Positions 8,422-17,422 are shown, counted from the first letter of the stretch. The stretch is 64,000 nucleotides of DNA from Cognatilysobacter claricitrinus (GCF_045866565.1 NZ_BAAFZV010000001.1:966066-1030065), one strand, 5' to 3'. The notes: a model not told the origin generated them from the letters alone. A program made the numbers and translations.

Positions 8422-8865
8422 ATGACCCTGCGCCCACTGATCCCCGCCCTGCTCGCATTGACGCTGGCCGCCTGCGCGAGCGCATCGCACGTGATGATTT
8501 CCGATCCGCGTCCGCCGATCGCGGTCGAGCAGGTGCGTGTCTACCTGCAGGCGCCGTCGTCGCAGTACGTCGAGATCGCCCTGCTCGACGCCAGCAGCGG
8601 CGACTTCACCTACGGCGCGCAGAACCGGACCGACAGCCTGATGCTCAAGCTGCGCACCGAGGCGGCCAAGCTCGGCGCGAACGGCGTGCTGCTGCAGGAT
8701 CGCGCGCAGGTGTCGTCCAACAGCGGCGTGGGCGTCGGTGTCGGTGGCGGCAACTACCACGGCGGTGGCGGCTTCTCGAGTGGCGGCGTGAGCTTCGGCA
8801 TCAACCCGCCGAAGGAGCTCGCCCACGCGATCGCGATCTACGTACCGGACGCGCCGGGCGGCTGA
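8422..8865 (+). CDS. Small glycine-rich lipoprotein
   Basis: ATG 8422 follows a GGAG motif and opens a lipoprotein signal peptide with lipobox LAAC (Cys at about residue 18), giving 147 residues. The segment LRTEAAKLGANGVLL resembles envelope lipoproteins of the RcsF/DUF4156 kind. A glycine- and serine-rich stretch at about residues 108-127 (GVGVGVGGGNYHGGGGFSSG) is low-complexity. No enzyme motif is visible. It is probably co-transcribed with the preceding secreted protein gene and is convergent with the halogenase-like gene. Confidence 0.65.
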   Translation: MTLRPLIPALLALTLAACASASHVMISDPRPPIAVEQVRVYLQAPSSQYVEIALLDASSGDFTYGAQNRTDSLMLKLRTEAAKLGANGVLLQDRAQVSSNSGVGVGVGGGNYHGGGGFSSGGVSFGINPPKELAHAIAIYVPDAPGG

Positions 8866-8882
8866 TCGCGTCGCTTCGCGGC

Positions 8883-10538
8883 TCAGGCGATCGCGTCGGC
8901 GGTCGCCACTTCCGCGTACCAGACCGGCGTAAGCAGCGGCTCCGCCGGTGCGCGGTGGCCGTCCAGCACGAGTTCCAAGCCGGCATCGCCGATGCCTGCA
9001 TGTTCACGGCGCGCATGCACCAGCAACTCCGCGGCCAGGTCACGCATGCGCTCGACGTCGCTGCGCATGCGCATGACGAATGCGTCGGGCTCGAGCCGGT
9101 CGTTGAGCTGGCGATTGAGTTCGTGGAACCACGGGATCAGGTACTGGTCGAGCAGGCGACCATCCAGGGGCGCGGTGTCGCCGCGTGCCGCGTTGCGCTT
9201 GCCCCACGTGTGCAGCAACGACTGCACGCCGAGGTTCAGCGTGCGCGCCTCGCCGAACAGCGCGCGCAGCTGGCCCAGCACCTGCGGCGACGTCATGTAA
9301 CCCGAGAAGAACAGCGGCGCGAGCAGCGACCAGTAGTACGTGTAGTCCCAGATCACCTTCAGCGGCATGACCTGCGCATCGCCGAACAACGCGTACTGGT
9401 CCTGGTAGAGCGTCAGCGTGTTCTCGTAGAACGAGAAGTAGAGCTGCTGGTACAGCTGCGCCATCGCGGCGATCGGCCGGCCGGCGCGATCGGCGGCGAT
9501 CATCTCGGTGATGTACGTGTTCGAGATCGCGATGAAGTCGCTGCCCGGCGAATAGAACGGATCGAGGAATACGCCGGCCTCGCCGGTGAGCGCCCAGCGG
9601 TCGCCCGAGAACACCTGCTTCGCGCCGTGCGAGAAGTGGCGCATGAACATGAAGTCCTGCAGCTCGTGATCGCCCGATTCGAGCATCGCGGCGACGCGCG
9701 GCTGGTGGCGGCGCAGCCACGCCATCGCCTTCTCGTGCGTGTTGATCGTTTCGAGTGGATGCAGGTCGCCATCGCAGACGATGCCCAGCGAATGCTGGCC
9801 GGACGACAGCGGGATCAGCCAGAACCAGTAGCCCTCGCCGCACATGTGGTTGGTCGAGCGCCAGCGGTCCGGCGGCGTGCAGCGATCGAGCCAGTCGGCA
9901 TCAGTCGACCAGTCGCGCGGGTCGAGCAGGCCCGATACGCGCCACCACGCCGAATGTGCGTTGTGTTCGTTGGTCTGTACGAGGTCGAGCTTGCGCTTGA
10001 TCAGCGCGGCACGGCCCGACGCATCGACGACCCAGCGCGCGGTGACCTCGTGCGTCTCGCCATCGGCCTCGAAGCGCACGCGATGCATCGCGCCGTCGCT
10101 GCCAAGTTCGAGCGAACGCACCACGGCGCCGTCGCGCAGATCGACGTCGCGCGCGCGCACGTGCTCGGTGAGGAAGTTCTCGAAACGACCGCGATCGATC
10201 TGCCACGAGATCGTCGGCAGCAGGCGGCTGACGCCGAGTTCGGTGCAGCGATCGAGTTCGGTCTGGCCGTCGCTGAAGAAGAAGCGGAAGCCGAACTTGC
10301 GGATCTGCTCGCCGTCGAGGTGTTCGCGCAGGCCCAGCACCGTGCCGAAATAGTGGGCGCCGATCTCGACGGTCGACTCGCCGACCTTGAACGCGCCTTC
10401 GCGCACCGGGTGGCGCTGGCGTTCGAGCACGGTGATGCGTAGCGCGCAATCGCGCTGGCGCAATTGCAGCGCGAGGGTGAGGCCGGCGAGGCCGCCGCCC
10501 AGGATGACGACGTCGGTATCGGGCGCAGCGCTCGTCAT
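8883..10538 (-). CDS. Flavin-dependent halogenase-like FAD oxidoreductase, pigment cluster
   Basis: This 551-residue protein has the FAD-binding GGGLAG motif (residues 14-19), the halogenase-type WxWxIP signature (WFWLIP, residues 238-243) and a lysine at residue 81 in RKFGFRF. That lysine aligns by eye with the catalytic Lys79 of PrnA/RebH. The segment DPFYSPG (326-332) stands where tryptophan halogenases have an E-S-T-G motif. The missing Glu is like the DPxxS-type motif of halogenases acting on phenols and pyrroles. Xanthomonadins are brominated aryl polyenes with a phenolic head group, so a halogenase is a good fit. It could also be a plain oxidoreductase. It leads a minus-strand run after the glycosyltransferase gene, 3 bases apart. 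Confidence 0.75.
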   Translation of the reverse strand: MTSAAPDTDVVILGGGLAGLTLALQLRQRDCALRITVLERQRHPVREGAFKVGESTVEIGAHYFGTVLGLREHLDGEQIRKFGFRFFFSDGQTELDRCTELGVSRLLPTISWQIDRGRFENFLTEHVRARDVDLRDGAVVRSLELGSDGAMHRVRFEADGETHEVTARWVVDASGRAALIKRKLDLVQTNEHNAHSAWWRVSGLLDPRDWSTDADWLDRCTPPDRWRSTNHMCGEGYWFWLIPLSSGQHSLGIVCDGDLHPLETINTHEKAMAWLRRHQPRVAAMLESGDHELQDFMFMRHFSHGAKQVFSGDRWALTGEAGVFLDPFYSPGSDFIAISNTYITEMIAADRAGRPIAAMAQLYQQLYFSFYENTLTLYQDQYALFGDAQVMPLKVIWDYTYYWSLLAPLFFSGYMTSPQVLGQLRALFGEARTLNLGVQSLLHTWGKRNAARGDTAPLDGRLLDQYLIPWFHELNRQLNDRLEPDAFVMRMRSDVERMRDLAAELLVHARREHAGIGDAGLELVLDGHRAPAEPLLTPVWYAEVATADAIA

Positions 10539-10541
10539 GTG

Positions 10542-11360
10542 TCAGCCGCTGTGCGCGGGTGCGGCGACCGCGTTCGGTGCGAACTCGCCGCTCGGGTCGT
10601 GGATGATCACCGGGTTGCCGCGCGTGCGGCGGTATTCGGTGAGCACGTTGCCGTAGGCGACCACCTGCGCCACCACATGCGACGTGATGCGCCACAGGTC
10701 GCGCAGCGGACGGAAATGGCTGCGGCGGAATTTCGCCGGGTCGCTCGCCGCCTGGTAGCGCGATTCGATCGGCACCGACACGCAGCGAACGCCAAGCTTG
10801 CGCGACGCCGAAATCAGCAGTTGCGCTTCGTAGACGAAGTCTTCGCCGGGGATCTCGCCGAGCGAACACACCGAGGCCGGATAGAAACGCTGGCCGCTCT
10901 GCGTGTCGGCGATGCGGAAGCCGCAGCCGATCGCGATGCCCCAGTCGCCGAACTCGTTCGCCAGCCGGCGATACGTGGGCTGCCGCGAGCGCTTGCGCAG
11001 GCGCGCGCCGATGATGATGTGTTCCGGATACGCGTTCGCCGCGGCGAGCAGGCGCGGAATGTCCTCCGCCGCGTGCTGGCCATCGCCGTCCATGCTGATC
11101 ACCGCGCGCAGGCCGCGACGCATCGCTTCGGCGAAGCCGTCGCGCAGGCCCGCGCCCTTGCCCATGCGGGTGGCATGGCGGATCACGGTGATCGGCAGGT
11201 CGGACACGCGCTCGACGGTGGCGTCGTCCGAGCCGTCGTCGATGAGGATCACGTTCGGGCAGTGCGCGAGCGCGCCCTCCACGACCTCGCGGATCCGCAG
11301 CTCCTCGTTGAGTGCGGGTATGACGATCGCGATGTCACGGGCGCTGATCGGCTCAGCCAT
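10542..11360 (-). CDS. Family 2 glycosyltransferase, pigment cluster
   Basis: I start at 11360, where GGAG stands about 8 bases upstream, giving 272 residues. The protein shows the GT-A fold landmarks of family GT2: AIVIPALNEE near the N-terminus, LIDDGSDD for nucleotide binding and the metal-binding DGDGQ. It lacks obvious C-terminal membrane helices. It resembles dolichol-phosphate-mannose-synthase-like enzymes found in aryl polyene clusters. It probably adds a sugar to the pigment's lipid anchor. The gene overlaps the preceding chain-length-factor gene by 8 bases. Confidence 0.8.
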   Translation of the reverse strand: MAEPISARDIAIVIPALNEELRIREVVEGALAHCPNVILIDDGSDDATVERVSDLPITVIRHATRMGKGAGLRDGFAEAMRRGLRAVISMDGDGQHAAEDIPRLLAAANAYPEHIIIGARLRKRSRQPTYRRLANEFGDWGIAIGCGFRIADTQSGQRFYPASVCSLGEIPGEDFVYEAQLLISASRKLGVRCVSVPIESRYQAASDPAKFRRSHFRPLRDLWRITSHVVAQVVAYGNVLTEYRRTRGNPVIIHDPSGEFAPNAVAAPAHSG

Positions 11361-12129
11361 GCAGGATCTCCACGTCGAGAACACGACCCGGGCCGGCCCG
11401 GAGCGTGCAGTGCGGCATTCCGGCCGCGAGGGCTTCGAACAACGGCAGCATCGGCCGCATCGCATTGTGCGGGGCCTGCCGCGCGAGCGCACCGTCGGGC
11501 TCGTCCACGGTGCCGTCGCGCAGCGTCAGGTTAATCCGCGGCCCGCCGTCGCCGCGTGAGAGCACCAGTGCGCCGCCGAGAAGCCCGTCGCTCCGCTGCA
11601 CTTTGGCCAACGGACCGGCCGAGGCGGCGTCGAACGCGGCCAGCAGCACGGCCTCGGCGCCGGTGGCGAGCTGCACGCAGCTCTCGATCAGCGCCTGGGC
11701 GAAGGTGGCGTCGTACGCGCTGATCGAGGTCGCCGGCGCCATCGCGCCCGCGCCGATCGTCCAGTAGCCCGCGGCCGCGTTGTGCACCGAATTGTGGAAG
11801 CGGATCGGCGACACGGATTCAGGTTGCTCGACCAGCGCCGCGCACATGTAGTCGGTGATGGCCAGGTCGCCGTGCATCGAGGCGAACACCGACGGCAGCG
11901 TCTTCGGGTCGCGGCCGGCGGCGGTGCAGGCGGCGAGGGCGACGTCGAGCGCGACCGCCACGCTGTCCGGCGCGCGGCGGCGCTCGTTCGGCGGCAGCAA
12001 TTGCGGCGACGGGCGCGACGGCGCGGTGTCGGCGAGCGTGCCGTCGCGCACCAGCGCGCGCGCGGCGTTCCAGTCGGGTACGCCGGGCGCCCAGAAACCG
12101 ACGCCTTCGATCGTTGCGGTCAGCGTCAT
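11353..12129 (-). CDS. Beta-ketoacyl synthase-like chain length factor, pigment cluster
   Basis: This 258-residue protein matches the N-terminal half of a ketosynthase (ketoacyl-synt_2 type) but is too short for a full condensing enzyme and has no active-site Cys in the expected position: the segment HNSVHNAAAGYW takes that place. Proteins like this act as chain length factors that pair with a complete ketosynthase. The partner is the gene just upstream, whose stop overlaps this start (ATGA). Together they would form the KS-CLF dimer that extends the polyene chain. Confidence 0.75.
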   Translation of the reverse strand: MTLTATIEGVGFWAPGVPDWNAARALVRDGTLADTAPSRPSPQLLPPNERRRAPDSVAVALDVALAACTAAGRDPKTLPSVFASMHGDLAITDYMCAALVEQPESVSPIRFHNSVHNAAAGYWTIGAGAMAPATSISAYDATFAQALIESCVQLATGAEAVLLAAFDAASAGPLAKVQRSDGLLGGALVLSRGDGGPRINLTLRDGTVDEPDGALARQAPHNAMRPMLPLFEALAAGMPHCTLRAGPGRVLDVEILHG

Positions 12130-13361
12130 GCCGCGGCTCGCCCGAACAGCAGCGAGCAGTTGTTGCCGCCGAACCCGAACGAATTGTTCATTGCGTAGCG
12201 AATGTCGCGATGCGCGCTGTCGAAACGGATTTGCGGGCCGCAGATATCGTCGGGCGTCGACGCGCCCAGCGTGCCGGGCAGTTCGCCGCTTTCCAGCGCG
12301 AGCAAAGCGATCACCGATTCGACGATGCCCGCCGCGCCCAGCGTGTGGCCGGTATAGCCCTTGGTCGAGCTGGCATGCAGCGCGTCCGGGAACACCGCCT
12401 TGATCGCGAGTGATTCCGCGCGATCGTTGGCCGGCGTCGCGGTGCCGTGCAGGTTGAGATAGCCGACCTCCGCCGCGTCGACACCGCCGCGCGCCAACGC
12501 ATCGCGCATCGCCAGCTGTGCGCCCAGGCCGTCCGGATGCGGCGCCGACATGTGGTGCGCGTCGGAGGATTCGCCGTAGCCGCGCAGCTGCAATCCGGTA
12601 TCGCCCTCGGCCGCCCGTTCGACCAGCGCGAAACCGCCGGCCTCACCCAGCGACAGACCGTCGCGCGTCGCGTCGAACGGTTTGCACGGATTCTTCGACA
12701 CGAGCTGCAGCGAGTTGAAACCGAAGATCACGCTGCCGCACAGCGTGTCGACGCCGCCGACGATCGCGGCGTCGGCAACGCCGGCTTCGATCAGTCGCGC
12801 CGCCTGCGCGAACACCTTGGCGCTCGACGAACACGCCGTGGCGACGGTGACCGCCGGCCCGCGCGCACCGGTCGCGTGCTGCACGAAGTCGCCCGGCGAA
12901 TGCACGGTGTGGATGATCGGGCGGCGCAGGTCCTCGGGGAAATTCGGCGTGCCGTCCGCATCCGGCGTCAGGCGTGTGTATGCCTCTTCGGTCGCGCCGA
13001 TGCTGGAGGTCGATGTGCCGATCACCACGGCGACGCGTTCGGCGCCATGGCGCGCGATCGCATCGCGCGTCGCGTCGAGCACGCCGTCCTGCTGCAGCGC
13101 GATCCACGCCAGCCGGTTGTTGCGGCATTCCCACTGCGCCCATTCGGCCGGCAGCGGCGCGTCTTCGACGCCGTCGACGCGGCCGATCCAGCAGTCGAGG
13201 CGGTGTTCGCCGAAGTCGTTGCGACGCAACCCACTGCGGCCTTCACGCAGCGCGCGGCGATGTGCGTCCAGACCGCGGCCGAGTGCGCTGGTGGCGGTAA
13301 AGGCACGGATCGCCAGGGGCGGTATCGGGGTCGGAGCGGTGGGCGGCACGGCGGCGTCCAT
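12126..13361 (-). CDS. Beta-ketoacyl-ACP synthase (FabF-like KS), pigment cluster
   Basis: This 411-residue condensing enzyme has the complete Cys-His-His triad: Cys177 in TACSSS, His305 in NLHGTATP and His339 in KGYTGHTLGAAG (with Lys334). It would condense malonyl-ACP with the growing polyene chain. It is the first gene of the minus-strand run KS, chain length factor, glycosyltransferase, halogenase-like, all with overlaps or gaps below 4 bases. The 94 bases to the divergent DUF218 gene should hold its promoter. Confidence 0.9.
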   Translation of the reverse strand: MDAAVPPTAPTPIPPLAIRAFTATSALGRGLDAHRRALREGRSGLRRNDFGEHRLDCWIGRVDGVEDAPLPAEWAQWECRNNRLAWIALQQDGVLDATRDAIARHGAERVAVVIGTSTSSIGATEEAYTRLTPDADGTPNFPEDLRRPIIHTVHSPGDFVQHATGARGPAVTVATACSSSAKVFAQAARLIEAGVADAAIVGGVDTLCGSVIFGFNSLQLVSKNPCKPFDATRDGLSLGEAGGFALVERAAEGDTGLQLRGYGESSDAHHMSAPHPDGLGAQLAMRDALARGGVDAAEVGYLNLHGTATPANDRAESLAIKAVFPDALHASSTKGYTGHTLGAAGIVESVIALLALESGELPGTLGASTPDDICGPQIRFDSAHRDIRYAMNNSFGFGGNNCSLLFGRAAA

Positions 13362-13455
13362 GAATGAGCTCGCGAAGTATGCCAGCCGTCATCCTTCACG
13401 CCGCCCTCATGCCGTATTCTCGCGGGGCGAATTCCTTGGCAGAACAGCCGCTTAG

Positions 13456-14139
13456 ATGTCGACTCGCGCCTCCCACCAGTTCACGCTCTTCCGCGATCGC
13501 GACGTCCTGCAGACGGGCGTGGTCGCGCTGGCGGCGTGCCTGTTGTCCGCGGGGCTCGTGTACCTGGCCTACCTGGCTTACGTCGTCCGCACCGCCCGCC
13601 GCGCGCCGTGCGCGCCCCAGCAGGGCGCGCATCTGCTCCTGTTCGGCAAGCACGCACCGCGCGGTCGCGTCGATGGCGATTTCGCCGCGCGCCTGGACCG
13701 CGCCGCGCTGCTGTGGCGCGAACATCCGATGCGGCGCTTCGTGCTGCTCGGCGGTGGCGCGCAGGGTGAGCTGACCGAAGCCGAGATCGCGCGCCGCGAA
13801 CTGTTCGCGCGCGGCCTCGCGCCGGATGCGCCGCTGCAACTCGAATCCAGTTCGCGCGACACCCTGCAGAACCTGCGCAATGCGCGGCACATGCTCGGCG
13901 GTGGAGTGCGCGATCGGGTGACGCTGCTGTCCAACCGTTACCACCTCGCGCGCTGCGCACTGTTCGCGCGGCAGCTCGGTTTCGACGTCGAACTCTGCGC
14001 CGCCGAAGCGCGCCTTCGCCTCGGGCCGCGCATGCTGGTGCGCCTCGCGGGCGAAGCGGCATACGTGTGCTGGGCGGACATCGGCACGCGCTGGGCACGT
14101 TTCATCCGGAACGAACGGATGCTGGCACGGGTGACGTAA
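13456..14139 (+). CDS. DUF218/ElyC-SanA-YdcF family membrane protein
   Basis: This 227-residue protein has one N-terminal transmembrane helix (about residues 20-45) followed by a DUF218 domain. Landmarks are HLLLFGKHAPRG, the FVLLGGGAQGE segment, ESSSRDTLQN (the acidic and Asn residues conserved in the family) and VTLLSNRYHLARC. ElyC, SanA and YdcF belong to this family, and ElyC and SanA have been linked to envelope integrity. The biochemical activity is not settled. The gene diverges from the pigment ketosynthase and ends at a strong terminator. Confidence 0.75.
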   Translation: MSTRASHQFTLFRDRDVLQTGVVALAACLLSAGLVYLAYLAYVVRTARRAPCAPQQGAHLLLFGKHAPRGRVDGDFAARLDRAALLWREHPMRRFVLLGGGAQGELTEAEIARRELFARGLAPDAPLQLESSSRDTLQNLRNARHMLGGGVRDRVTLLSNRYHLARCALFARQLGFDVELCAAEARLRLGPRMLVRLAGEAAYVCWADIGTRWARFIRNERMLARVT

Positions 14140-14171
14140 CGCTGCGTCGCGCGCTTTCGAACATGCAATGA

Positions 14172-14199
14172 AAAACGCCCGCATCGCTGCGGGCGTTTT
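14172..14199. terminator. Bidirectional rho-independent terminator
   Basis: A perfect 12-bp stem (AAAACGCCCGCA at 14172-14183, TGCGGGCGTTTT at 14188-14199) with a TCGC loop lies between the convergent DUF218 and DUF885 genes. The A-run on one side and T-run on the other let it work in both directions. Confidence 0.9.
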
Positions 14200-14221
14200 C
14201 GTTTCTGCGCCTGCGATGCGC

Positions 14222-16024
14222 TCAGCCCTTCGGCTTCGCCTTCTGCTGCGGCACGAACTGCTCGCGCACCGCCTTGGCCAGAAGCTTCGGCGGCAGCAGG
14301 CCCTGGTCGAGCAGGAAGTCGTTGAAGGCCTTGCGGTCGAACCTGTCGCCCAGCGCGATCTCGGTTTCCGTGCGCAGCTGCATGAGCTGCGAGTAGCCGT
14401 AGAAGTAGCTGCCGGCCTGGCCGGGCGAGTTCACCGAATAGCGATCGATTTCCTGGCGCGCCATCGCCTTCGACAGGCCGACCTTGTTCACCAGCCAGGC
14501 GAACGCGGTGTCGCGATCGGTCAGGCCGAGGTTGATCATCGGGTCGAGGATCGCGCGGCTCGCGCGCAGAAGGCGCAGCTGCTGGGCGATGAGCTGGCCG
14601 TCCAGCGGTTCGTACGGAACCATCTCGGCTTCCGCGTACAGCGCCCAGCCTTCGACGTTGACCGAGTTGAACGCGTACAGCGTGCGCGCCAGCGAGATGC
14701 CGCGCTCGACCATCGCGGTGAACTGCAGCTCGTGGCCGGGGCGACCTTCGTGCGCGCTCAGCGTCCACGCACCGGCCGGGTAATTGAAGTCGTCGTACGG
14801 GCCATCGGCGCCGGCGTTCGGGTTGGACAGCGGCAGCACGAACACGCCCTGCTGGCCGGTGTTGCCCACCAGCGGCGCGGGCAGGAAGTGCGGTGCGGGC
14901 TGCGACGCGTTCTCCGCCGGCGTGCCGACGCGCATCTGCATCGGCCGGTTCGGCAGGGTTACGACGCGGTTGGCCGCGATCAGGCGATCAAGTTCCGGCA
15001 TCACCACCGTGCGGTAATGCCCTTCGATCTTGTCGTCGGCGATCGGCGTCTTCTTCAGCTGGCGGATCACGTCGACGTAGTCGGTCTGCGTCCAGCCGTG
15101 CTCCTTCGCCACCAGCGGCGCGATCTGCTGCATCGCGTTGCGCGTCTCGGCGAATTCCATTTCGGCGCGTTCGATCAGCGTGTGCGGATCGATGTCGATG
15201 CCGACGCCCTTGAGCGACAGCGCGTACAGCTCCGGCGGCAGCGAGTAGGTGGTGCGCGCGGTCGGCAGCACAGTGGACTTGGTCCATGCCGCGTAATCGG
15301 TGAGCTGCTTGTCGAACTCGGCGAGCGCCGGGCCGGCGTCGAGCTTGTACTTGTCGAAGAGCTGCTTGATGCCGCTGCGGTAGGTCTCGAGGTTGTCGAG
15401 CGACTGCTGCACTTCGACCTGCGTCGGCTGCACCAGCCCGGCCTGCGCGCGTTCCTCGTAGCGCTGGCGCGCGAGCGTGGTCAGCGGCGTGCTGCCCGGC
15501 GTCATGCCGGCGTAGGCCTGCAGGCGCTTGACCGCCATCGCGCGGCGCGCGGCCGGCGTCTGGTCCGACAGCAGGCCCTGCAGCCCGCCGAACACGGTCT
15601 GGCCGACGTCGAGCCACGGCCGCGTCATCTTCTCGCCGATGGCACTGGCTTCGATCGCGTCGTCCGCCGCCTGCACCAGGATCTCGAGGTCCTGGCGCAC
15701 GTTCGGGTCCTTCTCGGCTGCGAGCTTGGCCTTCAGCTCGTCACGGGCCTTGGCGATCGCGTCGCGATAGCGGGCCGGATAGTTCGGGCCGTAGTCGAAG
15801 ACCTTGTCGTCGAACCCCGGCACGCCGAAGAACGACAGCTGCTCGGGCTGGAACGGGCCCTGCGCCTTCAGCAGGATCTGCGCGTATTCGTTGCTGCGCG
15901 CGACCCACGCCGGCGCGGGCTTGGGTGCGGCCTTCGCGGCGGGCGCGGCTGCGGCGGGCGCGGCGAGCGCGAGGCCCGGCGCCGACAGCGCGAGGGTGAG
16001 GGCGAGGACGAGCGGCTTGTGCAT
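14222..16024 (-). CDS. Exported DUF885 family protein, putative metallopeptidase
   Basis: This 600-residue protein starts with a signal peptide (MHKPLVLALTLALSAPGLAL, then an Ala/Pro-rich linker). It is the usual length for DUF885 proteins. The motif HEGRPGH at residues 425-431 is an HExxxxH-type zinc-binding pattern that is conserved in the family, so a peptidase or carboxypeptidase activity in the periplasm is likely. Substrate is unknown. A GGAG motif lies a few bases upstream of the ATG. The gene is monocistronic by position, ends at the bidirectional terminator and diverges from a small membrane protein gene. Confidence 0.8.
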   Translation of the reverse strand: MHKPLVLALTLALSAPGLALAAPAAAAPAAKAAPKPAPAWVARSNEYAQILLKAQGPFQPEQLSFFGVPGFDDKVFDYGPNYPARYRDAIAKARDELKAKLAAEKDPNVRQDLEILVQAADDAIEASAIGEKMTRPWLDVGQTVFGGLQGLLSDQTPAARRAMAVKRLQAYAGMTPGSTPLTTLARQRYEERAQAGLVQPTQVEVQQSLDNLETYRSGIKQLFDKYKLDAGPALAEFDKQLTDYAAWTKSTVLPTARTTYSLPPELYALSLKGVGIDIDPHTLIERAEMEFAETRNAMQQIAPLVAKEHGWTQTDYVDVIRQLKKTPIADDKIEGHYRTVVMPELDRLIAANRVVTLPNRPMQMRVGTPAENASQPAPHFLPAPLVGNTGQQGVFVLPLSNPNAGADGPYDDFNYPAGAWTLSAHEGRPGHELQFTAMVERGISLARTLYAFNSVNVEGWALYAEAEMVPYEPLDGQLIAQQLRLLRASRAILDPMINLGLTDRDTAFAWLVNKVGLSKAMARQEIDRYSVNSPGQAGSYFYGYSQLMQLRTETEIALGDRFDRKAFNDFLLDQGLLPPKLLAKAVREQFVPQQKAKPKG

Positions 16025-16131
16025 GACGGATCTCCGGAGGACGGCCGAGCATGAGGTCCGCGCCGATGTCCGGCCATGCGCCGAAGGTCATGTCGTGCTA
16101 TCAGTCGCCGAAGTCGCGCCGGAGGTCATCG

Positions 16132-16665
16132 ATGAAGTTTCCGCGTATCCAGAATCCCTGTCCCCTCACGGCCGACCAGCGGCGCGCGATCGACGGGCAT
16201 TGCGGACACTGCGACAAGCACGTGCATCGCCTGGATGCGATGAGCGAAACCGCGCGCCGCGCGCTGCTCGCCGCCGCCCGTGAACCAATCTGTGTCGCCT
16301 ACGCGCAACCGGTGCGAGTGGGTGCGCGCTTGGGCGCCGCGATGGCGGCAAGCCTCGTTTCTGCTGCCGCGATGGCGGCACCGCAGACGCAGGCGCCGCC
16401 GACGACGCAGCAGTCCGCCGTCGAACAGCCGAGCGATCTCGCCGCAGCGGCGTCCTCGTTGCAATACGTGGTGGTCGGAGGCATCGACCGTCCGCAGGCA
16501 GCCGAGTGGACCGGGGGTGACGCTGTCGAACTCGCTCGGGTGGAAGTCGTCGGCGGAGGCATCGACGACCCCGCGGCGGCGAAATGGGTCGATACCTCCG
16601 ACCTGCCCGAACTTCCCGTCGAATACGCCGACGGTACGCCAGTCAGCGCGCGGGCTCCGCGATAA
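16132..16665 (+). CDS. Small membrane protein with N-terminal Cys motif and internal repeat
   Basis: ATG 16132 follows GGAGG by 6 bases and gives 177 residues. I do not recognise a characterised family. The N-terminal cytoplasmic part has Cys10, the pair CGHC (Cys24, Cys27) and Cys54, which could bind a metal. A hydrophobic segment at about residues 62-83 should be a membrane anchor, followed by a Pro/Gln/Thr linker. The C-terminal part carries two copies of a short repeat, VVGGIDRPQAAEW (114-126) and VVGGGIDDPAAAKW (139-152). The end of the gene overlaps the convergent transglutaminase-like gene by 23 bases. Confidence 0.6.
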   Translation: MKFPRIQNPCPLTADQRRAIDGHCGHCDKHVHRLDAMSETARRALLAAAREPICVAYAQPVRVGARLGAAMAASLVSAAAMAAPQTQAPPTTQQSAVEQPSDLAAAASSLQYVVVGGIDRPQAAEWTGGDAVELARVEVVGGGIDDPAAAKWVDTSDLPELPVEYADGTPVSARAPR

Positions 16666-17422
16666 CCGACGCCGCGTCGACGACCTGCATCCCGCGGATC
16701 AACGCCATCATGGCGCCCGCATCAGTGGGGCGTCCGTCGCCGATCGCCAAGGCAACGTGTCCGGCATCGAACTCGCCGACGCCGGCGTCATAACTGACCC
16801 AGCGCACGCCGTCCCACGCCTGCACCCACATATGCGGGCTGAACGAGTGCGACACGCCCGTAAAGCGGCTCGAATAGACCAACCCGTACATGACGCGCGT
16901 CGGAATCCCGGCGGCACGGGCGGCCGCCGCAAGCAGCACCGCTGCCTCCGTGCAGTCGCCGCCGCGATCGCGTAACGCCTGGGTCGCGCTGCGATAGGCA
17001 TCGAAAGCTATGGGTCCGTCCATGTGATGGCGGATCGCTTCGACAAGGCGCTGCATTCGGCGCGCGACCGGTCCACCGCCGGCAGCATCCCGCGCAAAGC
17101 GGCGCAACGCGATCGCGTCGCTATCGACCCAGTCATTGGCGAGGAGATAGCGCGCGATGTCACCCGTCCCGGGTGCCGCGCCATCGCAGCCGGGTGCGCA
17201 GACGCGCAGGTCGACCGTGCCATTGTCGTTGGCGACGACCACCTGTTCACCCGTCTCGGGCACGCGCCATCGTTCGTCCGGCAGGCGCAGCCGATAGCGG
17301 ATCGTGCCGCGCAATGCGGTCTCCGACATCTTGTATGGCGACGCGACGTGCGGAATGCGCGTCGCCGCGTACACCGGTGTCACGGCGGCGATCAAGGCAG
17401 TCAGGACGGCGTTCCGAAGCAT
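16643..17422 (-). CDS. Exported transglutaminase-like cysteine protease family protein
   Basis: The ATG at 17420-17422 shares a base with the stop of the upstream peptidase gene (TGATG) and opens a signal peptide (MLRNAVLTALIAAVTPVYAA), giving 259 residues. The C-terminal half has the transglutaminase-like core: the nucleophile Cys in RGGDCTEAAVLL, the His in SPHMWVQAW and the Asp in WVSYDAG. Bacterial proteins of this type are usually peptidases or of unknown function, not true cross-linking enzymes. Coupling to the DPP IV gene suggests a shared role in handling peptides outside the cytoplasm. Confidence 0.75.
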   Translation of the reverse strand: MLRNAVLTALIAAVTPVYAATRIPHVASPYKMSETALRGTIRYRLRLPDERWRVPETGEQVVVANDNGTVDLRVCAPGCDGAAPGTGDIARYLLANDWVDSDAIALRRFARDAAGGGPVARRMQRLVEAIRHHMDGPIAFDAYRSATQALRDRGGDCTEAAVLLAAAARAAGIPTRVMYGLVYSSRFTGVSHSFSPHMWVQAWDGVRWVSYDAGVGEFDAGHVALAIGDGRPTDAGAMMALIRGMQVVDAASVIAEPAR

